Origin: UBA11051 sp964390495
GTDB taxonomy: Bacteria > Armatimonadota > Zipacnadia > Zipacnadales > UBA11051
Assembly (NCBI GenBank): GCA_964390495.1
Contig: CAYMIN010000001.1
Coordinates: forward strand, 124,001 to 188,000
Direction: 5' to 3'
DNA: 64,000 nt
Shown here: positions 10,923 through 18,903 of the stretch, piece after piece
How positions within the stretch are numbered: the stretch's first letter is position 1
How the letters are laid out: each line of letters starts with the position of its first letter
Made by a program: the position numbers and the translations under genes
Notes under the pieces: generated by a model
Database searches by the model: none
Told to the model about the DNA's origin: nothing
The model's input: only the letters and a program-made list of their open reading frames with translations

Positions 10923-11789
10923 CTATTCCCAGATGTGGATGCGTGTGACGACGAAATTGTGCAAGGTGAACGAAATATTGTTGTTCTCAGTGTACCGCAA
11001 CATGCAGTCGCGGGAGTAGGTGCGGCTGACCTGACCGAAGCTCACAGTCAGCGAGCCGCCACCAACACTCGCGGAGCCGGCGGTGCTCCAACTGAACGGT
11101 ACGGTTTCGTCGGGATAGCCGTAGCGGTAAATGACGCGCTTGAAGCTGTCGCCCAGTTTCACGTAGCGATGCGGCTTCCACAGCGCGGTGCGGGCATAGT
11201 TGCAGTTCTCCGCGGCGATGGCGATAACCCGCACAAAGCCATCGCGATCCAGGACAAAGCCCATCACCACGGGGCCCTTGCGGTAAATCCACTCCACTTC
11301 GCGGGAGCGCAAAGTTACCCAGATCGGCAATGCCCAGATCGGGAAGGGCTGGGTGCCACCCGCAGCGACGGCTGCCCCGCCACCAGCACCTGCCGCTGGG
11401 GCACCACCGGCTTCACCGGGGAAGGCGCCCGGGCCCTCTTCCGGCGGCCCGGCAGCGATGTCAGCTCCCGGCGGCCCGGCCATAGCACCGGGTGCCCCCA
11501 TGCCTAGCATTTCCCCCAGCGGCCCCAGCAATCCTCCGCCGGGCGGGGCGAACATCGCCGGTCCAGCGCCTGCACCAGCCGCTGCGGGGGCCTGCGCCGC
11601 TGCCAACTCCTCGCCAGCACCCACCGCGATTCCATCAGGCTGCCCGTAGATGTCAAGCAGGTTGACAGCGTGGTCGCCCAGACGAATGCCGGCGAGTTGG
11701 ACTTCGCGGGCAGATACAGGCGCACAAAGCAAGGCGACAATGCCGAGTACTGTAGCGAATACTACGACTCCTGTGTAGCTATGCCGCAT
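10923..11789 (-). CDS. Hypothetical exported protein with Gly/Pro/Ala-rich linker
   Basis: About 288 residues; not recognised. The start MRHSYTGVVVFATVLGIVAL at 11789 gives a typical signal peptide ending at VSA/R and has GGAG 10 nt upstream; the frame is open 22 codons further. After a short N-terminal segment (LAGIRLGDHAVNLLDIYGQP) comes a low-complexity Ala/Gly/Pro-rich stretch (about residues 60-165), then a beta-rich C-terminal domain (WALPIWVTLRSREVEWIY to the end). The C-terminal domain has YVKLGDSFKRVIYRYGYP, which echoes the N-terminal LGDHAVNLLDIYGQP, so two related half-domains may be joined by the linker. The linker composition resembles those of the PilP-, PilO- and PilN-like proteins in this window, but no pilus role is shown. 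Confidence 0.7.
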   Translation of the reverse strand: MRHSYTGVVVFATVLGIVALLCAPVSAREVQLAGIRLGDHAVNLLDIYGQPDGIAVGAGEELAAAQAPAAAGAGAGPAMFAPPGGGLLGPLGEMLGMGAPGAMAGPPGADIAAGPPEEGPGAFPGEAGGAPAAGAGGGAAVAAGGTQPFPIWALPIWVTLRSREVEWIYRKGPVVMGFVLDRDGFVRVIAIAAENCNYARTALWKPHRYVKLGDSFKRVIYRYGYPDETVPFSWSTAGSASVGGGSLTVSFGQVSRTYSRDCMLRYTENNNISFTLHNFVVTRIHIWE

Positions 11790-12000
11790 GATGGCAATGC
11801 TCCTCTCCACGCATCTGATGCCTTTCCGCCCGACTATATCAGCAGATGGTGACAAGATACCGTATCTCGTCCAGATAACGCTCCGCCGCCACCAGACATC
11901 CGAAGAAGTATATCAAATCGCACAGGCAGTTGCAACACCTCGGCGGGACTTTGCGCCTTCACATTCTCTCAGAAAACTGCAGCGACGCCGGCCTGCCGCG

Positions 12001-12708
12001 CTAGTTGGCGGTGACACTATATGAGGTTAGTTCGGATTTGACGGCAAGCTCGCCGTCGAAATAGTCCTCAGTGTAAACCGGGCCGACCTTGGGCGCAAAC
12101 CAGGTCAGACCGCGATAAGCTTCCCCCTCCCAGGTGCCGCTTTCCTCGGTCTGCAGACAGTCAGCGAAGGCGCCGGCTTCCACATCAACAGTCTCATCCA
12201 CCGCGAGTATCTCTATCTGCCAGTCCTCATCAGACAGGGGATTCCAGGCATTGCCGGCCTCGATCGGCCGGCGTATCCGGTACGAGGGCTCATCCTCGGC
12301 TGAGCCCCGGACCAAGAGGCCGTCGGCGTCATGGCGGAAGTACACCGTCTCGGTCTCCAGCGGCGGCTGGAGTGTGCTGGCCTCGAACCAGGTGATACCG
12401 TCAATCCGCTTGGTGCCGGTGATGGACACGATGAGAGTACTCTCGCCCGGCCCCTCCTGCGCGGTTTTCACGCGGGCCAATCCGAGCAACCTACTGCCCG
12501 GCAGCAGCGGCCGGCGCGAGCTCATTGCCCTGACTGCACCAGAGCCGTCAACCGTATAATCCGTCACCCGATAGTACCACTGATTGCCCTGAGCCAGTGG
12601 GAAGTACTGGCTGGCAGGCAATTCCGTGGGCCCGGAGCCGCCGCCGCAACCAGTGATCGCGATTACCAGCACGGAGACAAGGGCTAGGATCAGGGGTAGG
12701 GCTCGCAT
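12001..12708 (-). CDS. Hypothetical lipoprotein
   Basis: 235 residues. MRALPLILALVSVLVIAITG ends in a lipobox with Cys21 (ITGC), followed by GGGSG, so a lipid-anchored envelope protein is expected. The mature part contains YFPLAQGNQWYYRV, a motif often seen at the start of bacterial lipoproteins with a beta-barrel or lipocalin-like fold, and later GLTWFAPKVGPVYTEDYFDG, typical of the same group. No catalytic residues are evident. AAAGGTG precedes the ATG at a usual distance. It stands between the exported protein at 10923 and the alcohol dehydrogenase, with 211 nt below it and 53 nt above, so operon membership is uncertain. Function unknown. Confidence 0.78.
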   Translation of the reverse strand: MRALPLILALVSVLVIAITGCGGGSGPTELPASQYFPLAQGNQWYYRVTDYTVDGSGAVRAMSSRRPLLPGSRLLGLARVKTAQEGPGESTLIVSITGTKRIDGITWFEASTLQPPLETETVYFRHDADGLLVRGSAEDEPSYRIRRPIEAGNAWNPLSDEDWQIEILAVDETVDVEAGAFADCLQTEESGTWEGEAYRGLTWFAPKVGPVYTEDYFDGELAVKSELTSYSVTAN

Positions 12709-12761
12709 AGCTGCACCTTTCCTGCGATTCTGAGGCCCGTTATTGCCGGTAGGTCGGAGGT

Positions 12762-13799
12762 TTATGAACTTGGCTCTATTATGACCCTGGCTGCCCCCGT
12801 CTGCCCGGATTGAGCCGCCGACAGCGCCTCGGCGAAATCGTCCAGAGCAAAACGCGGCCCCACTAACGGCTCGACCACCATCGCGCCCGTCTCAATCAGG
12901 CGGATGGTCCGTGGCCAGCAGTTAGGACTGCCTCTGACGCCGAGAAGTTCAATCTCGCCGCCGATTATCGAGGCCAGCGAGTGGCGGTAGGGTTCGGCTG
13001 CGGAATAGCCGACCACCGCGACTACGCCGCTGCGCGCGACCAAATGCAGGGCGATATCAAGCGCCTCAGCACTACCGGCCGCCTCGATGACCACTGCAGG
13101 GCGGCATGAGCCGTTCAGCTCAGTAAGGGTATGTACCGCGTCGGCTGAACGGGAATTAACAGTCCTGTCGGCACCAAGCCTTTGGCCGAGCTGCAGCCGG
13201 TCATCATGATGACCGACCAGGGTAACCTCAGCAGCGCCGGCGGCCTTGGCCGCCTGCACGCACAGTAGCCCGATAGCGCCGTCGCCGATGACTTCGGCGG
13301 TGTCCCCCGGGCCGATGCCGGCCTTGATTGCCGCGTAAATCCCCACCGAGGCCGGCTCGATCAGACACGCCTGCTCGTGCGGCAGAGCGTGCTTGTGAAG
13401 TGACAAGGCCGGGGCGACATGATACTCCCGCAAGCCACCGTCGCGGTTGATTACGCCGGTCTCGGTGCCGAAGGGGCAGAGATGATAGCGACCCGATTTG
13501 CAGAGATCGCAGCACATGCAGCCGATGCCGGTCTCGCCGACTACGCTGTCGCCGATGTTTACCGAGGTCACTTCGGCTCCGACTTCGACAACCTCGCCAG
13601 ACCATTCATGGCCGACAACGATCGGGTAGTGCGCAATGCCGGAGGCGTATTCAGGGTGGTAACCGCCGAGGATCTCCAGGTCGGTATGACATATCCCGAC
13701 GGCCCGGATGCTGATTAGGACCTCGCCGGGGCCGGCTTGGGGACGCGGCTCGTCAACAATGCGGCTAGCCTCCGGCCCGAAGGTGCGCAGGGCTTTCAA
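12762..13799 (-). CDS. Zinc-dependent alcohol dehydrogenase (MDR superfamily)
   Basis: 345 residues, standard length for a medium-chain Zn alcohol or polyol dehydrogenase that oxidises a hydroxyl group with NAD(P). The catalytic zinc ligands Cys37 (VGICHTD) and His64-Glu65 (GHEWSGEVVEVG) are present. The structural zinc set is Cys94, Cys97, Cys100 and Cys108. The Rossmann segment reads TAEVIGDGAIGLLCVQAAKA, a slightly altered GxGxxG (GDGAIG). The start is TTG at 13799 and overlaps the stop of the upstream gene (TTGA), which indicates translational coupling with an exported protein of unrelated appearance. The substrate cannot be told from sequence; sorbitol, threonine and benzyl alcohol dehydrogenases share this pattern. 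Confidence 0.88.
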   Translation of the reverse strand: MKALRTFGPEASRIVDEPRPQAGPGEVLISIRAVGICHTDLEILGGYHPEYASGIAHYPIVVGHEWSGEVVEVGAEVTSVNIGDSVVGETGIGCMCCDLCKSGRYHLCPFGTETGVINRDGGLREYHVAPALSLHKHALPHEQACLIEPASVGIYAAIKAGIGPGDTAEVIGDGAIGLLCVQAAKAAGAAEVTLVGHHDDRLQLGQRLGADRTVNSRSADAVHTLTELNGSCRPAVVIEAAGSAEALDIALHLVARSGVVAVVGYSAAEPYRHSLASIIGGEIELLGVRGSPNCWPRTIRLIETGAMVVEPLVGPRFALDDFAEALSAAQSGQTGAARVIIEPSS

Positions 13800-14626
13800 G
13801 GCGTGGGCTTCACCTCCGGGCGCGCAGGCCCAACGCAGACCGCGACATCGCCGGTGTAGATGTCGCCGATCCTGTCGAGCACGGTCGCCGTGATCCGGCC
13901 TGCCTCGGCACGCTTGACCATCAAGAGGGCGACCAACTTGGGACCGGCTTGCTCATCACCGTTGGCTCGATACAGCAGCAGCCGGTCGCCGCCGGTCAGA
14001 GGCACCTCCGTAAGCGGCTCTAAAGTCAGTTGGGTGCCGCTGGTGTCCACCACCTTAGCAGCGCAAGCGGGCACGGTCTGAACAATAGCGACGATACGGC
14101 TACAGGCGTCAGCCAGTGCCTCGCTGACGATGATGTCGGTCGGCCGCGGGCCGCCGTCAGCTCGTCGCGAGGAGCCGGAAATCTGCAGCGGCATGATAGA
14201 CTGCCCGCAGACACGATCAACGAAATCGAGGACCAGATTGATCGTCACGGTGCCCTCTGCCGGGCTGATGCGCACTCCCTCGACCCGGCCGGTGACGATC
14301 ACATCGGCGTTGAGACGGTAGCCGAGTGCCTGCTGGTAGCCGACGGCGAACGGTGGCGTCAGGTGCATATCCGCGCAAGCCTGGCGCACGGCGGACGGCT
14401 CCAGAAGCCGCCAGCGACCGGTAGCCTCCAAAGCGACATATAGAGCGTCGGCGGCCCGGCGGCCCAGCAGATGCCCCCGGTACGCGCTGTAGTCATGGAA
14501 CTGCATTGCCGCCAGCCGCGGCCTGATGCTCTGGCCGGCCGTATCCTCAGCAGCCAAGCTTATGCTGCCAAGCGCCGCGATCAAGCCCAGTGCCGCTGCC
14601 AGCCTACACCCGTTTGCCGTTTGCAC
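13796..14626 (-). CDS. Exported protein with CsgG/TolB-N-like domain
   Basis: About 276 residues from the GTG at 14626 (GGTGAG 6 nt upstream), which gives the signal peptide GCRLAAALGLIAALGSISLA directly; the frame is open to an ATG at 14716. The mature N-terminal half reads LAAMQFHDYSAYRGHLLGRR, then ADALYVALEATGRWRLLEPS and LGYRLNADVIVTGRVEGVRI. This is the order of motifs seen in the CsgG/FlgT/TolB-N-like fold (a strand, a helix, 'xLERxxL', then 'GADxxVxGxV'). The C-terminal part (from about 190) looks like a small beta domain. Proteins of this kind sit in the periplasm or inner leaflet of the outer membrane. The role is unknown; the family assignment is by motif order, not by search. Confidence 0.65.
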   Translation of the reverse strand: MQTANGCRLAAALGLIAALGSISLAAEDTAGQSIRPRLAAMQFHDYSAYRGHLLGRRAADALYVALEATGRWRLLEPSAVRQACADMHLTPPFAVGYQQALGYRLNADVIVTGRVEGVRISPAEGTVTINLVLDFVDRVCGQSIMPLQISGSSRRADGGPRPTDIIVSEALADACSRIVAIVQTVPACAAKVVDTSGTQLTLEPLTEVPLTGGDRLLLYRANGDEQAGPKLVALLMVKRAEAGRITATVLDRIGDIYTGDVAVCVGPARPEVKPTP

Positions 14627-14800
14627 CCGCCACTCACCCTGTCGCTGAGGCGCATGTGATTTCCCGGCCCGCCACGCCGGCAGTGCCGAGCCTGTCCTGG
14701 GGTCCGATGCATGCACCAGTACTATTTAACGCGTTATTGCAGAGGATGTCAAAGGCAAAGCTGGTGAACCTGCGGCGCACACAGGACTCGCCGGAGATTG

Positions 14801-16207
14801 TCATTGTGCCCCAGATATATAGTACGTATTGTCCTGGAACTCGACCTGATAGCCATCGGCGTCCGCCAGGATGCGGATCACAGAGCCGGCAGGAGTGTCA
14901 AGGCAGGAGTAGGTCACCCGCTGCCCGCTGACTCCGGACCCCAGGACGAGATTGACGCGGCCCTGGCGGGCAATCTGCAGCAGGGCCTGACGCAGCGGCG
15001 TCTCTTTGAACGTGACGGTTATCGGCTCACCCAGCGGGTCCTGGGGCGACTGCACGGCGGTGGTCTCGAAGCCCGGCAGGACCACTTCCATCTGCGCCTC
15101 AAGCCCGGTTACGGGTGTCTCGACACTGACCCGCAGCCGCTGGGTTCCCTGCTGCTGGGCGACGAGCTTGAACTCGACCTGCTTCGCCTCACCAGCCGTC
15201 AGGGGGCCACGATAGACATAGCCGTTTTCGGAGTGCAACAGCCTCATCTGCCGCCGGGTCTCCACACGCACCGCCACCTCCGGCAGCGACTTGTCACAGC
15301 TCAGCGCCACCGCGCTGGTGACCGGCTGACCGATCTGGCGAAGCTGCGGTGGGATGAAACGCACAAACAGCTTCCCGGTCTCCGGCACCGGTGCTAGCGC
15401 TGCCAGACTCTTATCCGCAGGTGCTGTCTCCGTAGTCTTGGCAAAGTACCTGCCCTCCTCGTCCCGACGCGCGGCAGCCAAGTCAAGAGCACCGATGGCC
15501 CGGCGGGGGCCTCGAGGAGCTTCCGGCCCCCCGCCTGTGGAAGCAGCAGCGCTAGGCGTAACCCCTTCAGCGCCAGGGGCGGGCTGTTCGGCTCTGACCT
15601 CGCCCGGACCTGGCGAAACTGGCGGCGGAGCAGGCGCGGGTGCCGGCGGTGTAGCAACAACCGGCGCAGGTGGAAGCGACGGCGGCTCAGGGGCGGGCTT
15701 GGTAGCGGTCTCGGCGGCCTTCTCGCTCTCCGCAGCAGCCTCGGCTTTCTCGGCCACGGTTGCCGGCGCCTCGCTTGCTTCCGGAGTAACCGGCTCAGTC
15801 TGCGGTTGGGGCGCTTCTTCCCGCAAAACCTGGCCCGGGATCGCCGAGGGCGGACGCAAATCCAGCGCAGTACCAGGACGGTAGTTGTTGTATGTCAGCA
15901 CACCGATGAATACAAGCACAAAGCAGGCGGCAGCCGCGATCACGGGCCCCAGTTTGCCGACACGGTGTGCCAGAGTGCTCGGTGCGCGCGTCGCCTCCAG
16001 ACTGGTGCGGATGTCGTCAAGCAGGCGCGCAGGCGGCACTACCGGCTCCAGGCCGCGCACGGCTGCAACGGCGGCGGCGAACTGCTCGTATGCGGCGGCG
16101 CAGTGCGGGCAGGAGGCAAGATGCCCACGCACCAGCTCAGCCTCGGAGGCGCTCAGCTCGCCGGCATATAAGTCGCTGAACTTTTCACGGCACTGCTCAC
16201 ATCGCAT
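14801..16207 (-). CDS. Transmembrane zinc-finger anti-sigma factor fused to an STN domain
   Basis: 468 residues. The N-terminal anti-sigma zinc finger has C3, C6, H29, C33 and C36 (HLASCPHC is the H-x3-C-x2-C core). One membrane helix follows at about 88-106 (VIAAAACFVLVFIGVLTY). The periplasmic part has a long Ala/Pro/Glu-rich linker (about 110-270), a beta-rich domain (about 285-395), and at 398-468 a module starting VTFKETPLRQALLQIARQGR and ending QVEFQDNTYYIS, which matches the STN domain at the N-terminus of secretins and TonB receptors. It lies 44 nt downstream of its cognate ECF sigma gene. Family knowledge: such proteins hold the sigma factor at the membrane until a periplasmic signal arrives. 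The STN module suggests the signal involves the pilus secretin or another outer-membrane machine (inference). Confidence 0.88.
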   Translation of the reverse strand: MRCEQCREKFSDLYAGELSASEAELVRGHLASCPHCAAAYEQFAAAVAAVRGLEPVVPPARLLDDIRTSLEATRAPSTLAHRVGKLGPVIAAAACFVLVFIGVLTYNNYRPGTALDLRPPSAIPGQVLREEAPQPQTEPVTPEASEAPATVAEKAEAAAESEKAAETATKPAPEPPSLPPAPVVATPPAPAPAPPPVSPGPGEVRAEQPAPGAEGVTPSAAASTGGGPEAPRGPRRAIGALDLAAARRDEEGRYFAKTTETAPADKSLAALAPVPETGKLFVRFIPPQLRQIGQPVTSAVALSCDKSLPEVAVRVETRRQMRLLHSENGYVYRGPLTAGEAKQVEFKLVAQQQGTQRLRVSVETPVTGLEAQMEVVLPGFETTAVQSPQDPLGEPITVTFKETPLRQALLQIARQGRVNLVLGSGVSGQRVTYSCLDTPAGSVIRILADADGYQVEFQDNTYYISGAQ

Positions 16208-16251
16208 TACAGACCCCAGATCCCAGTGTTGTCATAAATCTGACTGTGCCT

Positions 16252-16830
16252 CTACAGGAAAAGTTCCAGGTCCGGCGCGATTATATCCTTCAGCGCCAGC
16301 CTGGCGCGGTTGAGGCGGCTCTTAACCGTGCCCAGCGGTATCTCCAAAGTCTCGGCGATCTCCTCATACGAAAGCCCGGTAATGTCGTAAAGCACCAGTA
16401 CCATGCGGTAGTCTTCGGCGAGCTGTGAAATGGCGCGGTGGACCAGCCGTTGACGCTCCGAGCGCTCAATGTAGGCACCCGGCTCGGCGGATTCGTCCGG
16501 CAGCGGCCGCTGCTGCGGGTCGTCCCCGTCGTCATAGACGACCTCCAGGCTCACGGTCTCGTCCTTGTGGCTGCGGATGGTGTCGAGGCAGACGTTGCAG
16601 ACGATGCGGTAGAGCCATGTAGAGAACGCCGAGGTGGCGCGGAAGCGCTTCAGGGAGCGGTAGGCGCGGACGAAGGCGGTCTGGGTGGCATCCTCGGCGC
16701 TGGCGCTATCGCCGAGCATGCGGTAAGCGGTATTATAGACGAGGAGGTAGTTCTGCTCGACCAGCAGGTCGAAGCTGTGGCGATCGCCGCTTTTCGCTTT
16801 GGCAACAAGCTGGGAATCGGAGTTTGGCAC
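16252..16830 (-). CDS. ECF-type RNA polymerase sigma factor
   Basis: 192 residues, two-domain extracytoplasmic-function sigma factor. Region 2 includes HSFDLLVEQNYLLVYNTAYR and the -10-recognition stretch around RFRATSAFSTWLYRIVCNVC; region 4 carries ISQLAEDYRMVLVLYDITGL then the helix-turn-helix SYEEIAETLEIPLGTVKSRL. Regions 1 and 3 are absent as expected. The start is GTG at 16830 with GAGGGG close upstream. The anti-sigma gene follows immediately, so the pair forms a regulatory operon; ECF factors usually activate their own promoter, but I could not identify one by eye. The target regulon is unknown. The neighbouring PASTA, aroB and pilus genes suggest an envelope function. Confidence 0.93.
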   Translation of the reverse strand: MPNSDSQLVAKAKSGDRHSFDLLVEQNYLLVYNTAYRMLGDSASAEDATQTAFVRAYRSLKRFRATSAFSTWLYRIVCNVCLDTIRSHKDETVSLEVVYDDGDDPQQRPLPDESAEPGAYIERSERQRLVHRAISQLAEDYRMVLVLYDITGLSYEEIAETLEIPLGTVKSRLNRARLALKDIIAPDLELFL

Positions 16831-16860
16831 TTAACCCCTCGGAAGTGGTGCTGGAGACCA

Positions 16861-17691
16861 TCAAAGCTGCTTGCTCAGTACCGTCTGCTTGTCAATGACG
16901 ACCTCCAAGGTGGCCCCTTTGGGGGCATAGAAGTCGGCTTTGACCTCATCGCCGGGCCGGTGGACGCGATTGTAGAACGTCTTCTCACCCTCGGCCTCGT
17001 CGGCTGTGACCTTGATGACCACCCGCTGCAGCGGCTGGCCCTGCGGCACCGTGACCTCGACGCTGCGGAACAACAGCGTCCGTTTGTCGCTCAACCGTGT
17101 GCGGCCGTAATCCGGCCCGCCGCTCAGCACCAGATTGACAGGACAATCGCGGGCCACAACAGTGCCGGCGCTGGGTGCCTGCTCGATGACGTGATCACGG
17201 GGGTTGCTGTCGGCCCTATAGATCATGCTGCCGACGTGCAATTTCGCCTCGCGGATGCGCTGCTGCGCCGCTTGGGAGCTATGGCCGACAACCTTCGGCA
17301 CTTTGGCGTCCTTGGGCCCGAGGCTGACTACGGCGTAGATCTTGCGGCCTTCTCTGGTGACCTTGCCGGCTGCCGGTCTCGTCTCCATCACGCAGCCGTC
17401 AGCCGTCTTGGTGGTATGCACCTGCCGTGCGACCTCGAGCACAACCCCGGCTTCAGTCATCGCCTGTTTGGCCTTATCCAGCGGCATGTTGACAACATTC
17501 GGCACCGCGACCTCTTGAGGCCCGTAGCCGAGAGCCACCAGCACCAGCAGCGACACGAGGCCGACGAAGATGGCGATGGTGAAAACGATCGCAACAATAC
17601 CTTTTATGCTGGCCCACAGCACCAGACCCAGCCAGGCCAGTGGATGAATTGCGTCCTGTTTCCTGTTCATGTTTCGCCCGGCCATTCCCAA
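16861..17691 (-). CDS. Membrane protein with two PASTA domains
   Basis: 276 residues. A short cytoplasmic N-terminus precedes one long hydrophobic helix (about 28-53, GIVAIVFTIAIFVGLVSLLV). Two PASTA repeats follow: VAVPNVVNMPLDKAKQAMTE and VPKVVGHSSQAAQQRIREAK mark their starts. PASTA domains bind muropeptides or lipid II in Ser/Thr kinases and class B PBPs, but here neither a kinase nor a transpeptidase domain is present. The C-terminal 90 residues form an unrecognised beta-rich domain. The TTG at 17691 has GGAG 8 nt upstream; ATGs at 17685 and 17670 are alternatives. It lies between aroB (15 nt) and the ECF sigma gene (30 nt), consistent with one transcript. An envelope-sensing or wall-associated role is plausible. 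Confidence 0.82.
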   Translation of the reverse strand: MGMAGRNMNRKQDAIHPLAWLGLVLWASIKGIVAIVFTIAIFVGLVSLLVLVALGYGPQEVAVPNVVNMPLDKAKQAMTEAGVVLEVARQVHTTKTADGCVMETRPAAGKVTREGRKIYAVVSLGPKDAKVPKVVGHSSQAAQQRIREAKLHVGSMIYRADSNPRDHVIEQAPSAGTVVARDCPVNLVLSGGPDYGRTRLSDKRTLLFRSVEVTVPQGQPLQRVVIKVTADEAEGEKTFYNRVHRPGDEVKADFYAPKGATLEVVIDKQTVLSKQL

Positions 17692-17705
17692 TCAGCAGAC
17701 TCCGG

Positions 17706-18806
17706 CTATTTATGATGCTCCAGAACGTCACGCAAGGCGGTATCGAGTTGCTCCAGCGCTATATCCGAAAAGACCTCCGCACTGCCGATGGCGGTCATCA
17801 ACGGCAGGCGCAAGGCCTGGTCGGTGATTTTTTTGTCGCGGCGCAAGGCGGCCCTGGCTTTGTCAATGTCAACCTCCCGGATTGCCGACTGCAGGCCGAC
17901 TCTATCCAGCAGCTTCTGCAGTCGGTCGAGGTCGTGCTGGTCGCAGATCCCGAGCTGGACGGCCAGCCGCGTTTCAGCCAACATGCCGATGGCGACAGCC
18001 TCTCCGTGATGAATGGCCCAAGCGGCGGCTCCGGTCTCTACCGCATGGCCGACCGTGTGGCCGAGGTTGAGCAAGCTGCGCGGGCCGGTATCATACGGGT
18101 CCTGGGCGACAATATCCACCTTTATTTGACAGTTGCGGGCGAGGATATGCTCCAGCACTGTCGGCTCGCGTTCATATATGCGCTCAAGATTGGCCTCGAG
18201 GTAGGAGAACAAGTCCGCATCCGCAATGGCGGCATGTTTGATAACCTCGACCATCCCCGAACGGAGCTGTCTGTCCGGCAGGGTCTTGAGGGGTACGGTA
18301 TCTATGAACACGGCAGCGGGCTGATGAAAAGCCCCAACTAGATTCTTGCCTTCGGGCAGGTCCACGGCCACTTTGCCGCCGACACTGGCATCAACCTGCG
18401 CCAGTAGTGTCGTGGGCAGTTGCACGAAGGCTATGCCCCGCAAGTAGATGGCGGCGACAAAGCCGACCAAATCGCCGACAACACCGCCGCCGAGGGCAAA
18501 GAGAACCGATCCGCGGTCGAATGTCATCTGGGCAAGACGGCGGCATAGCTGCTCAGCGGTACCGAGGTTCTTGGTCGCCTCACCGTCAGCGACCGAGAGT
18601 AGCTCAACCTCCCAGCCGCCGGCCCGGAGGCTTTCCAGCACGCCGTCGGCGTAGAGGTCCACCAGGTTCTCAGGCGCGATCACACACCCGCGCTGGCCAG
18701 GTCGGGGCGGGTACAGGCGGCCCAGATGTTCCTGGACAGACGCACCGATGGTTATGTCGTAGCTGGCTGGGCCCAGCGCAACATGAACCTTGGTGAAGAA
18801 GTTCAC
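17706..18806 (-). CDS. aroB: 3-dehydroquinate synthase
   Basis: 366 residues, the normal length. AroB converts DAHP to 3-dehydroquinate with NAD and a divalent metal, step two of the shikimate pathway. The NAD-binding stretch LSVADGEATKNLGTAEQLCR and VLFALGGGVVGDLVGFVAAI are present, as are PTTLLAQVDASVGGKVAVDL and the metal-binding LLNLGHTVGHAVETGAAAWA and IHHGEAVAIGML. The start is GTG at 18806. It follows the pilus secretin gene, an arrangement like the pilQ-aroK-aroB order of gammaproteobacteria, but here without aroK and with a hairpin between. aroE lies 33 kb away in the same window. Confidence 0.96.
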   Translation of the reverse strand: MNFFTKVHVALGPASYDITIGASVQEHLGRLYPPRPGQRGCVIAPENLVDLYADGVLESLRAGGWEVELLSVADGEATKNLGTAEQLCRRLAQMTFDRGSVLFALGGGVVGDLVGFVAAIYLRGIAFVQLPTTLLAQVDASVGGKVAVDLPEGKNLVGAFHQPAAVFIDTVPLKTLPDRQLRSGMVEVIKHAAIADADLFSYLEANLERIYEREPTVLEHILARNCQIKVDIVAQDPYDTGPRSLLNLGHTVGHAVETGAAAWAIHHGEAVAIGMLAETRLAVQLGICDQHDLDRLQKLLDRVGLQSAIREVDIDKARAALRRDKKITDQALRLPLMTAIGSAEVFSDIALEQLDTALRDVLEHHK

Positions 18807-18846
18807 AGCACTCGCGCCTTCCGGCCGACAGGGTTGCAGATACTAA

Positions 18847-18875
18847 CAAACGGCACCGCTGAGGAGTGCCGTTTG
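18847..18875 (-). terminator. Perfect 10-bp hairpin between pilQ and aroB
   Basis: CAAACGGCAC (18847-18856) pairs perfectly with GTGCCGTTTG (18866-18875) around a 9-nt loop. On the minus strand TTAGTAT follows, which is only weakly T-rich. It can act as a weak terminator or attenuator that lowers aroB expression relative to the pilus genes, or as an mRNA-stabilising end. No alternative aroB promoter was found by eye. Confidence 0.5.
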
Positions 18876-18903
18876 TGAGCTGAGTGCGACACACCGCATT
18901 GCC

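Noticed and set aside
16438..17715. Plus-strand open frame of 425 codons
   Set aside because: It lies antisense to the ECF sigma and PASTA genes, whose products are recognisable; its protein has no family features.
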